Source: an uncultured Phascolarctobacterium sp.
GTDB taxonomy: Bacteria; Bacillota; Negativicutes; Acidaminococcales; Acidaminococcaceae
Length of the DNA: 64,000 nt
Reading direction: 5' to 3'
NCBI GenBank assembly: GCA_900545025.1
Contig: UQXH01000010.1
Span: 1-64,000, forward strand
Under the pieces are notes generated by a model. It was given only the letters and a program-made list of their open reading frames with translations. It was not told the DNA's origin and searched no databases. The position numbers were made by a program, and so were the translations under genes. Below are positions 15,333 through 24,648 of this stretch, in pieces. Positions within the stretch are counted from its first letter, which is position 1; the number at the start of each line of letters is the position of its first letter.

Positions 15333-16737
15333 CAAGATTATTGTCAAGAATCATAAAAGATTCTATCTGCAGTGCAGCATCAGCCTCTATCTTCAGGCTG
15401 CAGGCCAGTTCACGCTCCCACTGCCTCAAATCATGCAGCCGCAGCCACTCTGCCAGCCAGGGATTGGCAGTTATCAGCAGGTTTTTAGAACTGCCGCGGC
15501 GTTTGAGCAGGCTGCGCAGCCTGCGCTTGATTTCAAACGCCAAGGTTTCCCTGCTCTGCACCCTGCCGCTGCCGCTGCAGACAGGACAAGGAGTATATAA
15601 TACAGAAGACAGGTTCTGCCTGGACTTTTTACGCGTCAGCTCTACCAAATTAAGCAGCGTAATTTCCTGTACACGCGGATGCATCCTGTCGCCGCTCAAT
15701 GATTTTTGCAGTGCTGTCAGAATTTCTGCCTTGTGCTCTTCAGTGTGCATATCAATGAAATCTACTACGATAATACCACCAATATCGCGCAGCCGCAGCT
15801 GCCGGGCTATTTCTTTGGCTGCCTGTCTGTTAATCTCCATAATGGTTTCTTCCAGACTTTCACGTCCACTGAACTTGCCGCTGTTGACGTCAATAACGGT
15901 CATCGCTTCCGTATAGTCAATAACAAGATAACCGCCGCTTGGCAGCGGCACCTGCCTGTCTGAAATCGCCGCTATATCCTCCGTCAGCCTGTTATAGGCA
16001 AAAATATCTTCCAGGCCCTGGTAAAGCGTCAGCTTGATTGACTGAGCCTGCGGCATGCACTGCAGCAGCTCCTCAACTCTTTTATACACCTGCAGATTAT
16101 CAATGCAGATTTCCTGCAAATCGCTGCGCAGATAATCACGCACTATGCGTACCGGTAAATCGAGCTCCCGCCGCAGCAGAGACGGAGCTTTGGCAACCTT
16201 TTCCCGCGCCGTCAGAATCTTCCAGCCGGCAGCAAGTTCGGCAATATCCGCCGCCAGCAGCTCTTCGGGCACTCCGGCGGCTGCAGTCCTGACCACTATT
16301 CCCATCTCCTGCGGCCGAGCCGCATCACAGACCTTGTTTAAGCGCTCCCGTTCTTCCTTATCAGTAATCTTGCGGGAAATTCCTATATAAGATGCGTGAG
16401 GCAGTAAGACCACGTACTTGCCCGGCAGGGTTATCTCCCGCACAGCAGTAGGACCCTTAGTGCCGCGTGCGTCCTTGGAAATCTGCACCAGCAGGCTCTG
16501 CCCTTCCGTAACGTCCATTTTGTCGCCCAGATACAGAAAAGCATTTTGTTCCAGACCTATATCCACAAAGGCCGCCTGGATACCGCGTACCACGTTGCAG
16601 ACCCTGCCCTTGTAGATACTGCCTACCAGATGATTATCCTGTGCACGTTCTACCATATATTCCATCAGGCGTCCATCTTCTACCAGACCCATCCTGGTTT
16701 CATCCTCACTGACGCCGATAATGATTTTTGCTGCCAT
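15322..16737 (-). CDS. rng: Ribonuclease G (Rne/Rng family)
   Basis: Endoribonuclease that cuts AU-rich single-stranded RNA and matures rRNA 5' ends. The 471-aa protein has an N-terminal S1 domain (about 35-100, VGSIYKGRV...). The catalytic DNase-I-like region follows with VIDVNSGKF and VVDFIDM aspartates that bind magnesium, and then the zinc-link motif CPVCSGSG. It lacks the long C-terminal scaffold of RNase E. The start at 16737 has an AAGGAGG site. It precedes rplU-prp-rpmA, a common Firmicute order. Confidence 0.95.
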   Translation of the reverse strand: MAAKIIIGVSEDETRMGLVEDGRLMEYMVERAQDNHLVGSIYKGRVCNVVRGIQAAFVDIGLEQNAFLYLGDKMDVTEGQSLLVQISKDARGTKGPTAVREITLPGKYVVLLPHASYIGISRKITDKEERERLNKVCDAARPQEMGIVVRTAAAGVPEELLAADIAELAAGWKILTAREKVAKAPSLLRRELDLPVRIVRDYLRSDLQEICIDNLQVYKRVEELLQCMPQAQSIKLTLYQGLEDIFAYNRLTEDIAAISDRQVPLPSGGYLVIDYTEAMTVIDVNSGKFSGRESLEETIMEINRQAAKEIARQLRLRDIGGIIVVDFIDMHTEEHKAEILTALQKSLSGDRMHPRVQEITLLNLVELTRKKSRQNLSSVLYTPCPVCSGSGRVQSRETLAFEIKRRLRSLLKRRGSSKNLLITANPWLAEWLRLHDLRQWERELACSLKIEADAALQIESFMILDNNLVDK

Positions 16738-16780
16738 TACTGCCTCCTTTCCGCATAAACGCCTTTATACTTAATATTAT

Positions 16781-16809
16781 ATTTTAGCATAAAAAAAAAT
16801 TACTGGCAA
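16781..16809 (-). promoter_or_regulatory. rng promoter
   Basis: Minus strand TTGCCA (16804-16809), 17 bp, TAAAAT (16781-16786). The -35 lies inside the stem of the upstream terminator, so promoter and terminator share bases. Confidence 0.65.
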
Positions 16810-16829
16810 AACAACTCTGCCAGTAATTT
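16791..16829 (-). terminator. Terminator of the CGGC-protein gene
   Basis: A 12-bp stem (16797-16808 with 16818-16829) with a 9-nt loop, followed on the minus strand by a run of nine T. Confidence 0.85.
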
Positions 16830-16851
16830 AAAAATTCCTTCTGCATACTTC

Positions 16852-17208
16852 TCAGTGAGTTCCGTGTACTACCTTAATACCAGCTGCTTCCAGTTCTGTA
16901 GCAATCTCAGCAATAACCGGACACAGCTTTCTGTTGCCTGCTGCATCCTTGGGCATGGTACAGTTACTCAGGTGCACAGCATCAGGCATCAGCTTTTTCA
17001 TGCGCGCAATTTTCTTGTGCACACCTTCCTGATTGGGCAGCTTGTTCTCACCGCAGCCATTACAGGTCCAAAACGCAACAGCCTGCAGCGGCTCCTCAGC
17101 TTCATAGCAGGCAAAAGCGCCTGTTTTTTCATTCATTGCCCGCAGGCAGCCGCTGCCCGCACAGGAAGCGCTGACGCGCAAACATCTCAATACAGCTATT
17201 TTTTTCAT
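16852..17208 (-). CDS. CGGC-domain cysteine-rich protein
   Basis: I place the start at ATG 17208, with GGAGGGAAG upstream; earlier in-frame codons lack a ribosome site. The 118-aa product has the Cys-rich layout of the CGGC-domain family (predicted metal binding). Features are LRCLRVSASCAGSGCLRA near the N-terminus, WTCNGCGEN in the middle, and SNCTMPKDA and LCPVI towards the end. Relatives occur mostly in anaerobes, and their function is unknown. It sits between rng and the mre-operon tail, where these are adjacent in many relatives, so it appears to be an insertion in a conserved cluster. Confidence 0.8.
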   Translation of the reverse strand: MKKIAVLRCLRVSASCAGSGCLRAMNEKTGAFACYEAEEPLQAVAFWTCNGCGENKLPNQEGVHKKIARMKKLMPDAVHLSNCTMPKDAAGNRKLCPVIAEIATELEAAGIKVVHGTH

Positions 17209-17330
17209 TATCTTCCCTCCGGATTTATAATTGTAACATACTACCCACAAAAATTCTCCGACAATTTTGTAAAACAACATTATTTTGACAAAATTTACTG
17301 ATATACTAAAAGTATAAAGGAGATGATTCT

Positions 17331-17627
17331 ATGTTAAAGAAAGCATTTGCCATCTTAATGTTATTGCTGCTTCCGGCAGCTGTCATACATGCGGCGCAGC
17401 CTGCTCCGCCACCAGCAGCTAAGGGACCTGCCGTCCAGCAGCCGGCACAACCAGCAGTGCGTACCCCCACGCCGCCGCCAGTGCGAGTACAGGAACCGCC
17501 TGCCAGCCGCCGTACCACCATTAACCATAAGCGTACGGAACGACGCATCGACCGTACTGCCGACAGCCAGCTGGAACGTACACGCGATTTACAGCGTCAG
17601 CAGGATGCCCGTCGCAACAATAACTAA
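17331..17627 (+). CDS. Small exported Pro-rich basic protein, unknown function
   Basis: The 98-aa product has a clear signal peptide (MLKKAFAILMLLLLPAAVIHAA). A Pro/Ala/Gln-rich stretch of about 35 residues follows, then a highly charged Arg-rich tail (RRTTINHKRTERRIDRTADS, ending RRNNN). It should be exported to the periplasm or envelope. The start at 17331 has AAAGGAG upstream, and a clean terminator follows. Low complexity prevents family assignment. It is flanked by genes on the opposite strand. Confidence 0.7.
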   Translation: MLKKAFAILMLLLLPAAVIHAAQPAPPPAAKGPAVQQPAQPAVRTPTPPPVRVQEPPASRRTTINHKRTERRIDRTADSQLERTRDLQRQQDARRNNN

Positions 17628-17637
17628 ATAGAAACAC

Positions 17638-17670
17638 AAAGTCGGTCAGAAGGAAACTGACCGACTTTTT
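17638..17670. terminator. Terminator between convergent genes
   Basis: A 12-bp stem whose core is 17641-17649 with 17657-17665, a 7-nt loop and a T run on the plus strand. It may also stop the long minus-strand operon. Confidence 0.85.
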
Positions 17671-17723
17671 ATTTTACGCTATTTAATTTATACAGACAAA
17701 TAATAATTCACAAAATATTATCG

Positions 17724-18434
17724 CTACTTCACAAGTTGTATAGCTCCGGCATCCAGCATAGATTGTTTATGTCCATCTTTATCCAATCTGTACAACGCCA
17801 GTCTTTCAATATCCGCTTTTTCTACCGGCAGCTGCAGCCCGTAGTGCTCATTTAAAGCATTAAGCAGATCTACTGCTTTCATACTGCCGCCAGGGGTTAT
17901 CTTACAGTCAAAGGTAAAAACTACTGCTCCATCTTCGTACTGTACCGCTATCTGCGGAATACAAAATTTAACGTCTATTTCTTTAAACTTTTCCTTGCGT
18001 TTAGGCGCAGACTTTTTAAACAAGAGCTGCTCAACTGCGTTAAACGCTTCTGCAGCAGCGGTAACATCTCCTGCATACGGAACTGTTACCCTGTAGCTTG
18101 CTCCGGCAGCCTGCGCCATGAGCGCTGCATGATGCGTATCGACTGCGTCAGCGGCCAGTACCTTGATACCGCGCGGCAAAGCTTTGCTCAGCGCTGCAGC
18201 AGCTGCTTCCACCTCCATAGGCTCTGCCAGTTCGATTTCCACAAATTCAGTGTAGCTGACTACGCCCACACCCAAAGCAGAAGCAAGTGAAAACTTCATG
18301 TGCGGATTAAAACCTTCTGAATATGCGGCAGGAATTTTTGCTCTGCGGATAGCTCTTTCAATAGTGCGGATATATTCCAGATGCGAGATAAAACGAATGT
18401 CTTTTTCTTTGGTAATCTGCATGCGCAATTTCAT
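17724..18434 (-). CDS. TIGR03936-type (DUF2344) radical-SAM-associated protein
   Basis: The 236-aa protein matches the DUF2344 family by its start (KLRMQITKEKDIRFISHLEYIRTIERAIRRA), the GFNPHMKFSLASALGVGVVS segment and overall length. In most anaerobic Firmicutes it is fused to, or next to, a B12-binding radical-SAM protein. Here the start codon overlaps that gene's stop by one base (TAATG), so translation is coupled. The function is unknown; linkage with rng and ribosomal protein genes in relatives suggests RNA modification, which is inference. Last gene of the mre operon. Confidence 0.9.
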   Translation of the reverse strand: MKLRMQITKEKDIRFISHLEYIRTIERAIRRAKIPAAYSEGFNPHMKFSLASALGVGVVSYTEFVEIELAEPMEVEAAAAALSKALPRGIKVLAADAVDTHHAALMAQAAGASYRVTVPYAGDVTAAAEAFNAVEQLLFKKSAPKRKEKFKEIDVKFCIPQIAVQYEDGAVVFTFDCKITPGGSMKAVDLLNALNEHYGLQLPVEKADIERLALYRLDKDGHKQSMLDAGAIQLVK

Positions 18435-20293
18435 TATGCTTCACCCCGTCCCCAGTCAATAATATCCACGCCCAGCTTCTGACAAACGCCGCAGCCTGTA
18501 CAACTGCCGCGACGGCAGTCATGGGTAAGCTGCTGAGCCTGCGCTTTTTCCCATTCACGACGTAAGAATCTGCGGTCGACAGCCGGCTGGATATGCTCCC
18601 ACGGGAACACTTCATCCATCCCGCGCTCTCTGGCAGCATAAAAATCAATATCAAGTCCAGCCTCAGTCATAGCCTCCTGCCAGCGTTCAAAGGAGAAGCA
18701 GTCGCTCCAGCCATCAAAACGCGCGCCTTTCTGCCATGCTGCAAGCAGCGCTTTGCCTACTCTGCGGTCACCACGGGCAAATACCGCTTCAATGATGCCG
18801 GTCTTGGCATCATGATACTGGAAGGTAATATTTTTAACCTTGAGCGCATCCTTTAAAAGGAACTGCTTGCGACGCAAGGTTTCCAAATCATTCTGACCAA
18901 ACCACTGGAAAGCAGTATATGGCTTAGGAACAAAAGAAGAAGCGCTGACGGTAACTTTAGCACCGCGTTTACCTGTTACCTCATAATATTTGTACTGCAC
19001 TTTTTTAGCCAGAGCAGCAATAGCCAGTACGTCTTCATCCGTTTCACCGGGCAAACCAATCATAAAGTACAGCTTAACGCTGCTCCAGCCGGAAGCAAAA
19101 GCCGCGCCTACGGCGTTCATCAAATCTTCTTCCGTAACGCCCTTATTGATAATGTCGCGCATCTTCTGACTGCCTGCTTCGGGGGCAAAGGTCAGACCGC
19201 TCTTGCGTACAGCCTGTACTTCTTTGGCAATATCAACACTGAAACTGTCGATGCGCAGTGACGGCAAGGAAACACTTACTTTGTCTTCCTTAAATTCGCG
19301 GATTAAATCATGAATCAGCGGTGCCAGGCAGGAATAATCGGCCGTACTTAAAGATACCAGGGAAATTTCATTATAACCGGTATTATCTACCAGCTTGCGT
19401 GCCAGCTCTTTCAACACTTCCGGCTTACGCTCACGCACCGGACGATAAACCATACCCGCATGACAGAAACGGCAGCCGCGGCTGCAGCCACGGAATACTT
19501 CCAGCATAATACGGTCATGAACTATTTCTCCAAAAGGAACGATGGGCGCAGTAGGAAAATCAACGGTATTGAGGTCTTTTACTACGCGCTTCTGCACCGT
19601 TGCAGGCACATTGTCTGCCAGCGGGCGTACTGCCGCTACTGTGCCGTCTTCGTTATACTCAGCCTTGTAGAAAGAAGGTACATAGATGCCCGGCAGATTA
19701 ACAGCTTCCTGCAAAAATCCCTGACGGCCTCCGGGCTTACCGGCTTTTTTCCAGGCTTTATAGCAGTCCATAAGCTCCACCATGATTTCTTCGCCTTCAC
19801 CGATAATGGCAAAATCAAAGAAATCAGCTAACGGCTCAGGATTATAGACACACGGTCCGCCAACAATAACAAAAGGATCTTCCTCACCGCGTTCCGCGCT
19901 CAAAAGCGGTACGCCGCCTAAATCCAGCATATTAAGAATATTAGTATAAGAAAGCTCATACTGCAGCGTAAAGCCGACAAAATCACACTCGTTAAGTGCC
20001 TTATCAGTTTCCAGCGTGCGCAGCATGATATTACGTTCACGCATCTTGGCTTCCATATCAATCCAGGGCGCATAAACACGTTCTGCTGCCACGCCCTGCT
20101 CTTTATTGAGCAGATGATACAGAATCTTAAAGCCCAGATAGCTCATGCCGACCTCATAAACATCAGGAAAGGCAAGAGCGATGGTTACTTCTGTTTCTTC
20201 CGGCGATTTAATGATACTGCCGAATTCGCCGCCTGTATAGCGGGCAGGCTTCTGCACACTGCTTAATATATCGATAGTAAGGTCTTTATCCAT
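18434..20293 (-). CDS. TIGR03960-type B12-binding radical-SAM protein
   Basis: The 619-aa protein has an N-terminal cobalamin-binding-like region (about 30-190). A radical-SAM core carries the cluster motif at Cys270, Cys274 and Cys277 (GCSRGCRFC), and a C-terminal extra cysteine cluster reads CRRGSCTGCGVC and could hold a second iron-sulfur centre. It lies 9 bp after rodA and is coupled to the DUF2344 partner. The pair is conserved next to mre/rod and rng/rplU genes in Firmicutes. Its reaction is not established. Confidence 0.93.
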   Translation of the reverse strand: MDKDLTIDILSSVQKPARYTGGEFGSIIKSPEETEVTIALAFPDVYEVGMSYLGFKILYHLLNKEQGVAAERVYAPWIDMEAKMRERNIMLRTLETDKALNECDFVGFTLQYELSYTNILNMLDLGGVPLLSAERGEEDPFVIVGGPCVYNPEPLADFFDFAIIGEGEEIMVELMDCYKAWKKAGKPGGRQGFLQEAVNLPGIYVPSFYKAEYNEDGTVAAVRPLADNVPATVQKRVVKDLNTVDFPTAPIVPFGEIVHDRIMLEVFRGCSRGCRFCHAGMVYRPVRERKPEVLKELARKLVDNTGYNEISLVSLSTADYSCLAPLIHDLIREFKEDKVSVSLPSLRIDSFSVDIAKEVQAVRKSGLTFAPEAGSQKMRDIINKGVTEEDLMNAVGAAFASGWSSVKLYFMIGLPGETDEDVLAIAALAKKVQYKYYEVTGKRGAKVTVSASSFVPKPYTAFQWFGQNDLETLRRKQFLLKDALKVKNITFQYHDAKTGIIEAVFARGDRRVGKALLAAWQKGARFDGWSDCFSFERWQEAMTEAGLDIDFYAARERGMDEVFPWEHIQPAVDRRFLRREWEKAQAQQLTHDCRRGSCTGCGVCQKLGVDIIDWGRGEA

Positions 20294-20302
20294 ATTTCCT
20301 CC

Positions 20303-21409
20303 TTAAAACTGCAGCTTACGGTCACGCAGCTTGATATTTAATAAGATGGCCACCAGCGACACATTGGTAATCAGCGAGCTGACGCCGTAGCTCAGAAACG
20401 GCAGCGGCACGCCTGTTACCGGCATAATACCGATGGTCATACCAATATTTACCATGATGTGGAACATAAACATGGAAGTTACGCCTACGGCCAGCAAAGT
20501 ACCAAAATCATCGTCAGCATTAAGCGCAATCGTGATGCCACGCCAGATAATAATCAGATATAACAGGATGATAAAGGCTGCGCCGATAAAGCCAAACTCT
20601 TCGCCCACTACGGCAAAAATAAAGTCCGTATGATTCTCCGGCAAAAAGTTGAGCTGGCTCTGCGTACCTGCCAGCCAGCCCTTGCCCAGCAGTCCGCCGC
20701 TGCCGATAGCAATTTTTGACTGAATAACATGATAGCCGCTGCCAAAAGGGTCGAGCTCAGGATTTAAGAAAACGCGGATACGGTTTTTCTGATAATCCTT
20801 TAAAATCATCCAAAATACCGGCAGCATAGCTATAAATAAAGCCCCAAGTTTAGCAAACCAGTTAAATTTAAAACCGCTGACGAAAATCATGCCTAATAAA
20901 ATAGCGATAAAGGTCAGCGAAGTCCCCAAGTCAGGCTGCTTCATAACCAGCACGAAGGGCAGCAGGATATACGCAAATACAGGCAGATAATCCCGAAAGG
21001 TTTCCAGCCACTCAATCCGTTTTTCCATAAAGGATGCTAAACAGATAATCAGGAACACCTTGGCAAATTCGCTGGGCTGGAAAGAAAAAGAGCCTATCTG
21101 GATCCAGCGCTGCGCTCCCAGCTGTGAAATACCGAAAACCATTACTGCTATCAGCAATATGATATTCGCCACATACAGCTGGGTAGCGTAATTTTTCAGG
21201 ATACGGTAATCAAAGCGCAGCGAAAAAGCTGCCAAAAGCAAGGCAATAATCATGAAGATACCCTGTCTTTCTACGTGCCAGGCCTTACCGGTGCTTACGG
21301 CAAACGAATGGGTAGCGCTGTCGATAAGCACAAGGCCGCTGCCCATCAATAAAAGCACCGCCCCTATCAGCCACCAGTCCAGATTACGCAAAATACGTTT
21401 TAAATCCAT
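20303..21409 (-). CDS. rodA: RodA, SEDS-family peptidoglycan glycosyltransferase
   Basis: RodA polymerises glycan strands during cell elongation with PBP2. The 368-aa protein has about ten membrane helices and the SEDS signature near the C-terminus (GIMPVTGVPLPFLSYGVSSLITN). A loop reads FSFQPSEFAKVFLII. It lies 12 bp after mrdA, its obligate partner, in the elongasome operon, which predicts a rod-shaped or elongating cell. Confidence 0.96.
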   Translation of the reverse strand: MDLKRILRNLDWWLIGAVLLLMGSGLVLIDSATHSFAVSTGKAWHVERQGIFMIIALLLAAFSLRFDYRILKNYATQLYVANIILLIAVMVFGISQLGAQRWIQIGSFSFQPSEFAKVFLIICLASFMEKRIEWLETFRDYLPVFAYILLPFVLVMKQPDLGTSLTFIAILLGMIFVSGFKFNWFAKLGALFIAMLPVFWMILKDYQKNRIRVFLNPELDPFGSGYHVIQSKIAIGSGGLLGKGWLAGTQSQLNFLPENHTDFIFAVVGEEFGFIGAAFIILLYLIIIWRGITIALNADDDFGTLLAVGVTSMFMFHIMVNIGMTIGIMPVTGVPLPFLSYGVSSLITNVSLVAILLNIKLRDRKLQF

Positions 21410-21421
21410 GACATTCCTTCC

Positions 21422-23248
21422 TTAATCTTTCTTACCGCTGTTCGGACCATCTTGATCAGTCAATATACCTTCCTCGCGGAAGTATTCTTCAAAAACCTTA
21501 TAAACAATGGGACCGGCTGCAGAGGTACCGAAGCCGCCCTGCTCCACGATAGCGACTACAACCAGCTCAGGATCTTCTACCGGACCGTAAGCAACGAACA
21601 AACCATGATCGCGGCCATGAGAGTTTTCTGCCGTACCAGTCTTACCGGCTACCTTACGCGGCAGCGATTGGAAGTAAGAAGCCGTACCGCCCTCCTGCGT
21701 GGTGGCGCTCATCCCCTGCTGCATATAATCCAGCGTACGCTGAGAAATGTCGATATGTTTCCCTGCCGCTCTTTCCGGTGTCATATAGGGGCTGCCGTCG
21801 GCGTTCAAAATACTGTCTACCAGATAAGGCTGATAGCGCATACCGCCGTTAGCCACACAGCTGAGCATCACAGCCAGCTGCATGGGCGTGGCCAGATTGA
21901 AGCCCTGACCGATAGCGGCATTAAAAGTATCGCCTAAACGCCAATCTTCATTCCAGATATCCCATTTTACCTTTTTGGAAGCCACCAGCCCCGTACTTTC
22001 ACCGTTCAAATCAATGCCGGTCGGCTGTCCGAAACCGTAGATGCCGGCATATTTGGCAATATTATCTATGCCCACGCGATAACCAAGCTCATAAAAATAT
22101 ACGTTATCAGACATAGCCAGCGCTTTGATAAAGCTCAGCCAGCCCAGCACTTCTCCTTCCGCATTACCCATAGTGGGGACCAGCGGATGGAAGCCGCCGT
22201 CGTAAATCATTTCATCCAGCTGTACCTTGTTCAGCTCAAATGCAGCGCTGCCGGTAACAATCTTAAAGGTTGAACCGGGAGGATATTCGCCGGTAATAAC
22301 CTTATTATTCATAGGATAATTAGGATCTTCGTTAATCTTATTCCAATCATCAAAGGAAATACCGTGTACAAAAAGATTAGGGTCGTACCCGGGACGGCTG
22401 ACCATGGCGCGTACAGCGCCGTTACGCGGGTCAAGCGCTACCACTGCCGCAGCCCTGGCATTAGGCGCAAGTCCCGAGCTGCGCAGATAGGCAAGATGCT
22501 GGTCGATGAATTTCTCCAGCGTCATCTGCAAATCGTAGTTGATGGTAAGTTTGAGATTCTTACCCGGCACCGGCTGCACCGTATCAAAATGCTTGACCAC
22601 GTTGCCTGCTACGTCCACTTCCTCCATGAACGCACCATCTTCGCCACGCAGATATTTATCATAGCTCTGTTCCAGCCCTGCCTTGCCCACTATGCTGCCC
22701 TGGGTAACATCCTTGAAAAGTCCCTGTTCTATTTCGTAGGAGCTTACCTCGCCCACATAGCCAAGGGCATGTACAGCAAATTCCTTATACAGATAATTAC
22801 GGATAGGCTGCACTTCCAGCAGTACATCGGGCATATCCCTGCGATTTTCTTCTATCTTGGTCACCAATTCCGGCGACAGATTGCTTTTGAGACGGATGGG
22901 CTCATAATAATTCCTGCTTTCTTTAATCTGCTTGTTAATATCAGCAAGAGGTATATCCAGCAGCTCGCTCAGTTTCTGCAGCATCGCCGGGTCATAGCTG
23001 CTCTGCTTCTGCAAAGCTACCGCGTACCCAGGCAGATTGTTAACCAGCTCTCTGCCTTGACTATCCAGGATAAGCCCGCGCGGAGCAATAATCTTCGACT
23101 GACGCAGACGGTTGCCGTCAGCCTGCTGGGTATAATAATCCCCGCGCCACAGCTGCAGATAAGCCATGCGTCCAATCAGTACCGCAAAAAGCAGCAGGCA
23201 GACCGCAAACATGATATGCAGGCGTTCCATATGATGTTTATTGAGCAT
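21422..23248 (-). CDS. mrdA: Penicillin-binding protein 2 (elongasome transpeptidase)
   Basis: Class B PBP that cross-links peptidoglycan with RodA. The 608-aa protein has a short cytoplasmic tail, one membrane anchor (about 12-32), the N-terminal pedestal domain (about 50-220) and the transpeptidase domain. Active-site motifs are STFK (Ser326-Lys329), SDN (380-382) and KTG (536-538). It lies between mreD and rodA. Confidence 0.96.
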   Translation of the reverse strand: MLNKHHMERLHIMFAVCLLLFAVLIGRMAYLQLWRGDYYTQQADGNRLRQSKIIAPRGLILDSQGRELVNNLPGYAVALQKQSSYDPAMLQKLSELLDIPLADINKQIKESRNYYEPIRLKSNLSPELVTKIEENRRDMPDVLLEVQPIRNYLYKEFAVHALGYVGEVSSYEIEQGLFKDVTQGSIVGKAGLEQSYDKYLRGEDGAFMEEVDVAGNVVKHFDTVQPVPGKNLKLTINYDLQMTLEKFIDQHLAYLRSSGLAPNARAAAVVALDPRNGAVRAMVSRPGYDPNLFVHGISFDDWNKINEDPNYPMNNKVITGEYPPGSTFKIVTGSAAFELNKVQLDEMIYDGGFHPLVPTMGNAEGEVLGWLSFIKALAMSDNVYFYELGYRVGIDNIAKYAGIYGFGQPTGIDLNGESTGLVASKKVKWDIWNEDWRLGDTFNAAIGQGFNLATPMQLAVMLSCVANGGMRYQPYLVDSILNADGSPYMTPERAAGKHIDISQRTLDYMQQGMSATTQEGGTASYFQSLPRKVAGKTGTAENSHGRDHGLFVAYGPVEDPELVVVAIVEQGGFGTSAAGPIVYKVFEEYFREEGILTDQDGPNSGKKD

Positions 23249-23265
23249 GGCTTACCCCCTTTCCG

Positions 23266-23766
23266 TCAATAGGAAATATCTTCTTTCTTTATCCATTCAT
23301 AAATTTTCTTTACCACATAATACATAGGCACTACCAAAAGCATATTTCCCAGGCAATAACCTATTGTATCCCATAAAAATATTGGCAGGATGTCCCAGTG
23401 CCAGTTTGCCCTGATAAGTTCCAGCCATAAATAACAAAAGCGTATCAGCAGGCTGCACAACCCTATCAAAACCATATGATAGGAACTGCCCTCCTTGAAG
23501 ATTTTTTCCTTAGTCAGCCCCACAAGGTAGCCTACTGCGCCACGGCTTAAAATATGAAAGCCAAAAAAACCTACGGTCATGGCATCCTGCAGCAAGCCTA
23601 CCCAGATGCCGGTAAAGGCGCCAAAATCCTCGCCGCGCAGCAAGGCATAACTATAGACAGCCAAAAGCGGTAAGTCGACAGCCAGCCAACCGGTATAAAA
23701 AACCGACAGTGAGCCTTGCAGCAGTAATAAGAACAGAAATAGGACGGGCCAAATCAGTCTCCTCAT
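23266..23766 (-). CDS. mreD: Rod shape-determining protein MreD
   Basis: MreD is a small polytopic membrane protein of the elongasome. The 166-aa protein has about five hydrophobic helices and the family-typical motif around LRGEDFGAFTGIWVGLLQDAMT. Its start overlaps the mreC stop by 4 bp. Sequence conservation in the family is low, but position between mreC and mrdA makes the call secure. Confidence 0.93.
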   Translation of the reverse strand: MRRLIWPVLFLFLLLLQGSLSVFYTGWLAVDLPLLAVYSYALLRGEDFGAFTGIWVGLLQDAMTVGFFGFHILSRGAVGYLVGLTKEKIFKEGSSYHMVLIGLCSLLIRFCYLWLELIRANWHWDILPIFLWDTIGYCLGNMLLVVPMYYVVKKIYEWIKKEDISY

Positions 23767-24629
23767 TTTGCCTGTCCTCCCTGTTCCACACTATTAACAT
23801 CAATCTTAGGCTGCGGTGTAAAAGATGTTATCACCAAAACCTGTTCCACATCGGCAATATCTGCCGCCGGTACTACTTCTGCCTGCTGCAGAAGGCCTAC
23901 GCTGTCAACGCTTACACTGGTTACCTTGCCAATCAAGATATTTTCCGGATGACTGCCGCTGTAGCCGCTGGTAACGATGACGTCACCTTCGCGGATGCTG
24001 GCTTCACGGAAGATATGCTCCATAATCAGACTGTCGTCGGCAGAGCTGCGGCCGCAGGTAACGCCTACCGCCCGGGAATCATTACGCAGCACACGTCCGC
24101 CAATCCTGCATTTGGAAGAAGTAATCAAAAGTACGCGGGCATAATCATCATACACCTCGTCGATGATACCTACGAGGCCTTCGTTGTTAACAACAGCCAT
24201 CTCCCGCTGCAAGCCCTTGTCAGCGCCAATATTGATATACAGACTGTCGCGCAGATCGCCGAAATTTCTGGCAATAACCTTACCTGGCACCACCGTCTGC
24301 GATTTATGCTGCTCTTTATACTGCAGCAGCTGCCGCAGCTGCTGGTTTTCCGCATAGATAGAAGCCATGGCAATATTAGCGTTGCGCAGCTCGGCATTAT
24401 CTTTTTTCAGTTCTTCGTTTTCCTCCTGCAAAACCGTTAGGGAACGCCAGTAACCACGGATACTGTCACCTAAATGACCCACAGCCGTAATACCGCTTTC
24501 AGCAGGCAGCAGTACCACAGCCACCGCCCTGTTGACCAGCGGAAAACGGCTCTTGCCTGCCACAGCCAGTACCAGCATGGAAAATACTGTCAGCACAAAC
24601 AGCATGCAGAGCATCATTTTCTTACTCAT
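23763..24629 (-). CDS. mreC: Rod shape-determining protein MreC
   Basis: MreC is a bitopic elongasome scaffold that activates PBP2. The 288-aa protein has an N-terminal membrane helix (about 5-24), a coiled coil (about 60-105, LQEENEELKKDNAELR) and the periplasmic beta domain. That domain includes VVNNEGLVGIIDEVYDDYARVLLITS and DVIVTSGYSGSHPENILIGKV. It follows mreB by 19 bp. Confidence 0.95.
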   Translation of the reverse strand: MSKKMMLCMLFVLTVFSMLVLAVAGKSRFPLVNRAVAVVLLPAESGITAVGHLGDSIRGYWRSLTVLQEENEELKKDNAELRNANIAMASIYAENQQLRQLLQYKEQHKSQTVVPGKVIARNFGDLRDSLYINIGADKGLQREMAVVNNEGLVGIIDEVYDDYARVLLITSSKCRIGGRVLRNDSRAVGVTCGRSSADDSLIMEHIFREASIREGDVIVTSGYSGSHPENILIGKVTSVSVDSVGLLQQAEVVPAADIADVEQVLVITSFTPQPKIDVNSVEQGGQAK

Positions 24630-24648
24630 GCTTTTGCCCTATGCTATT

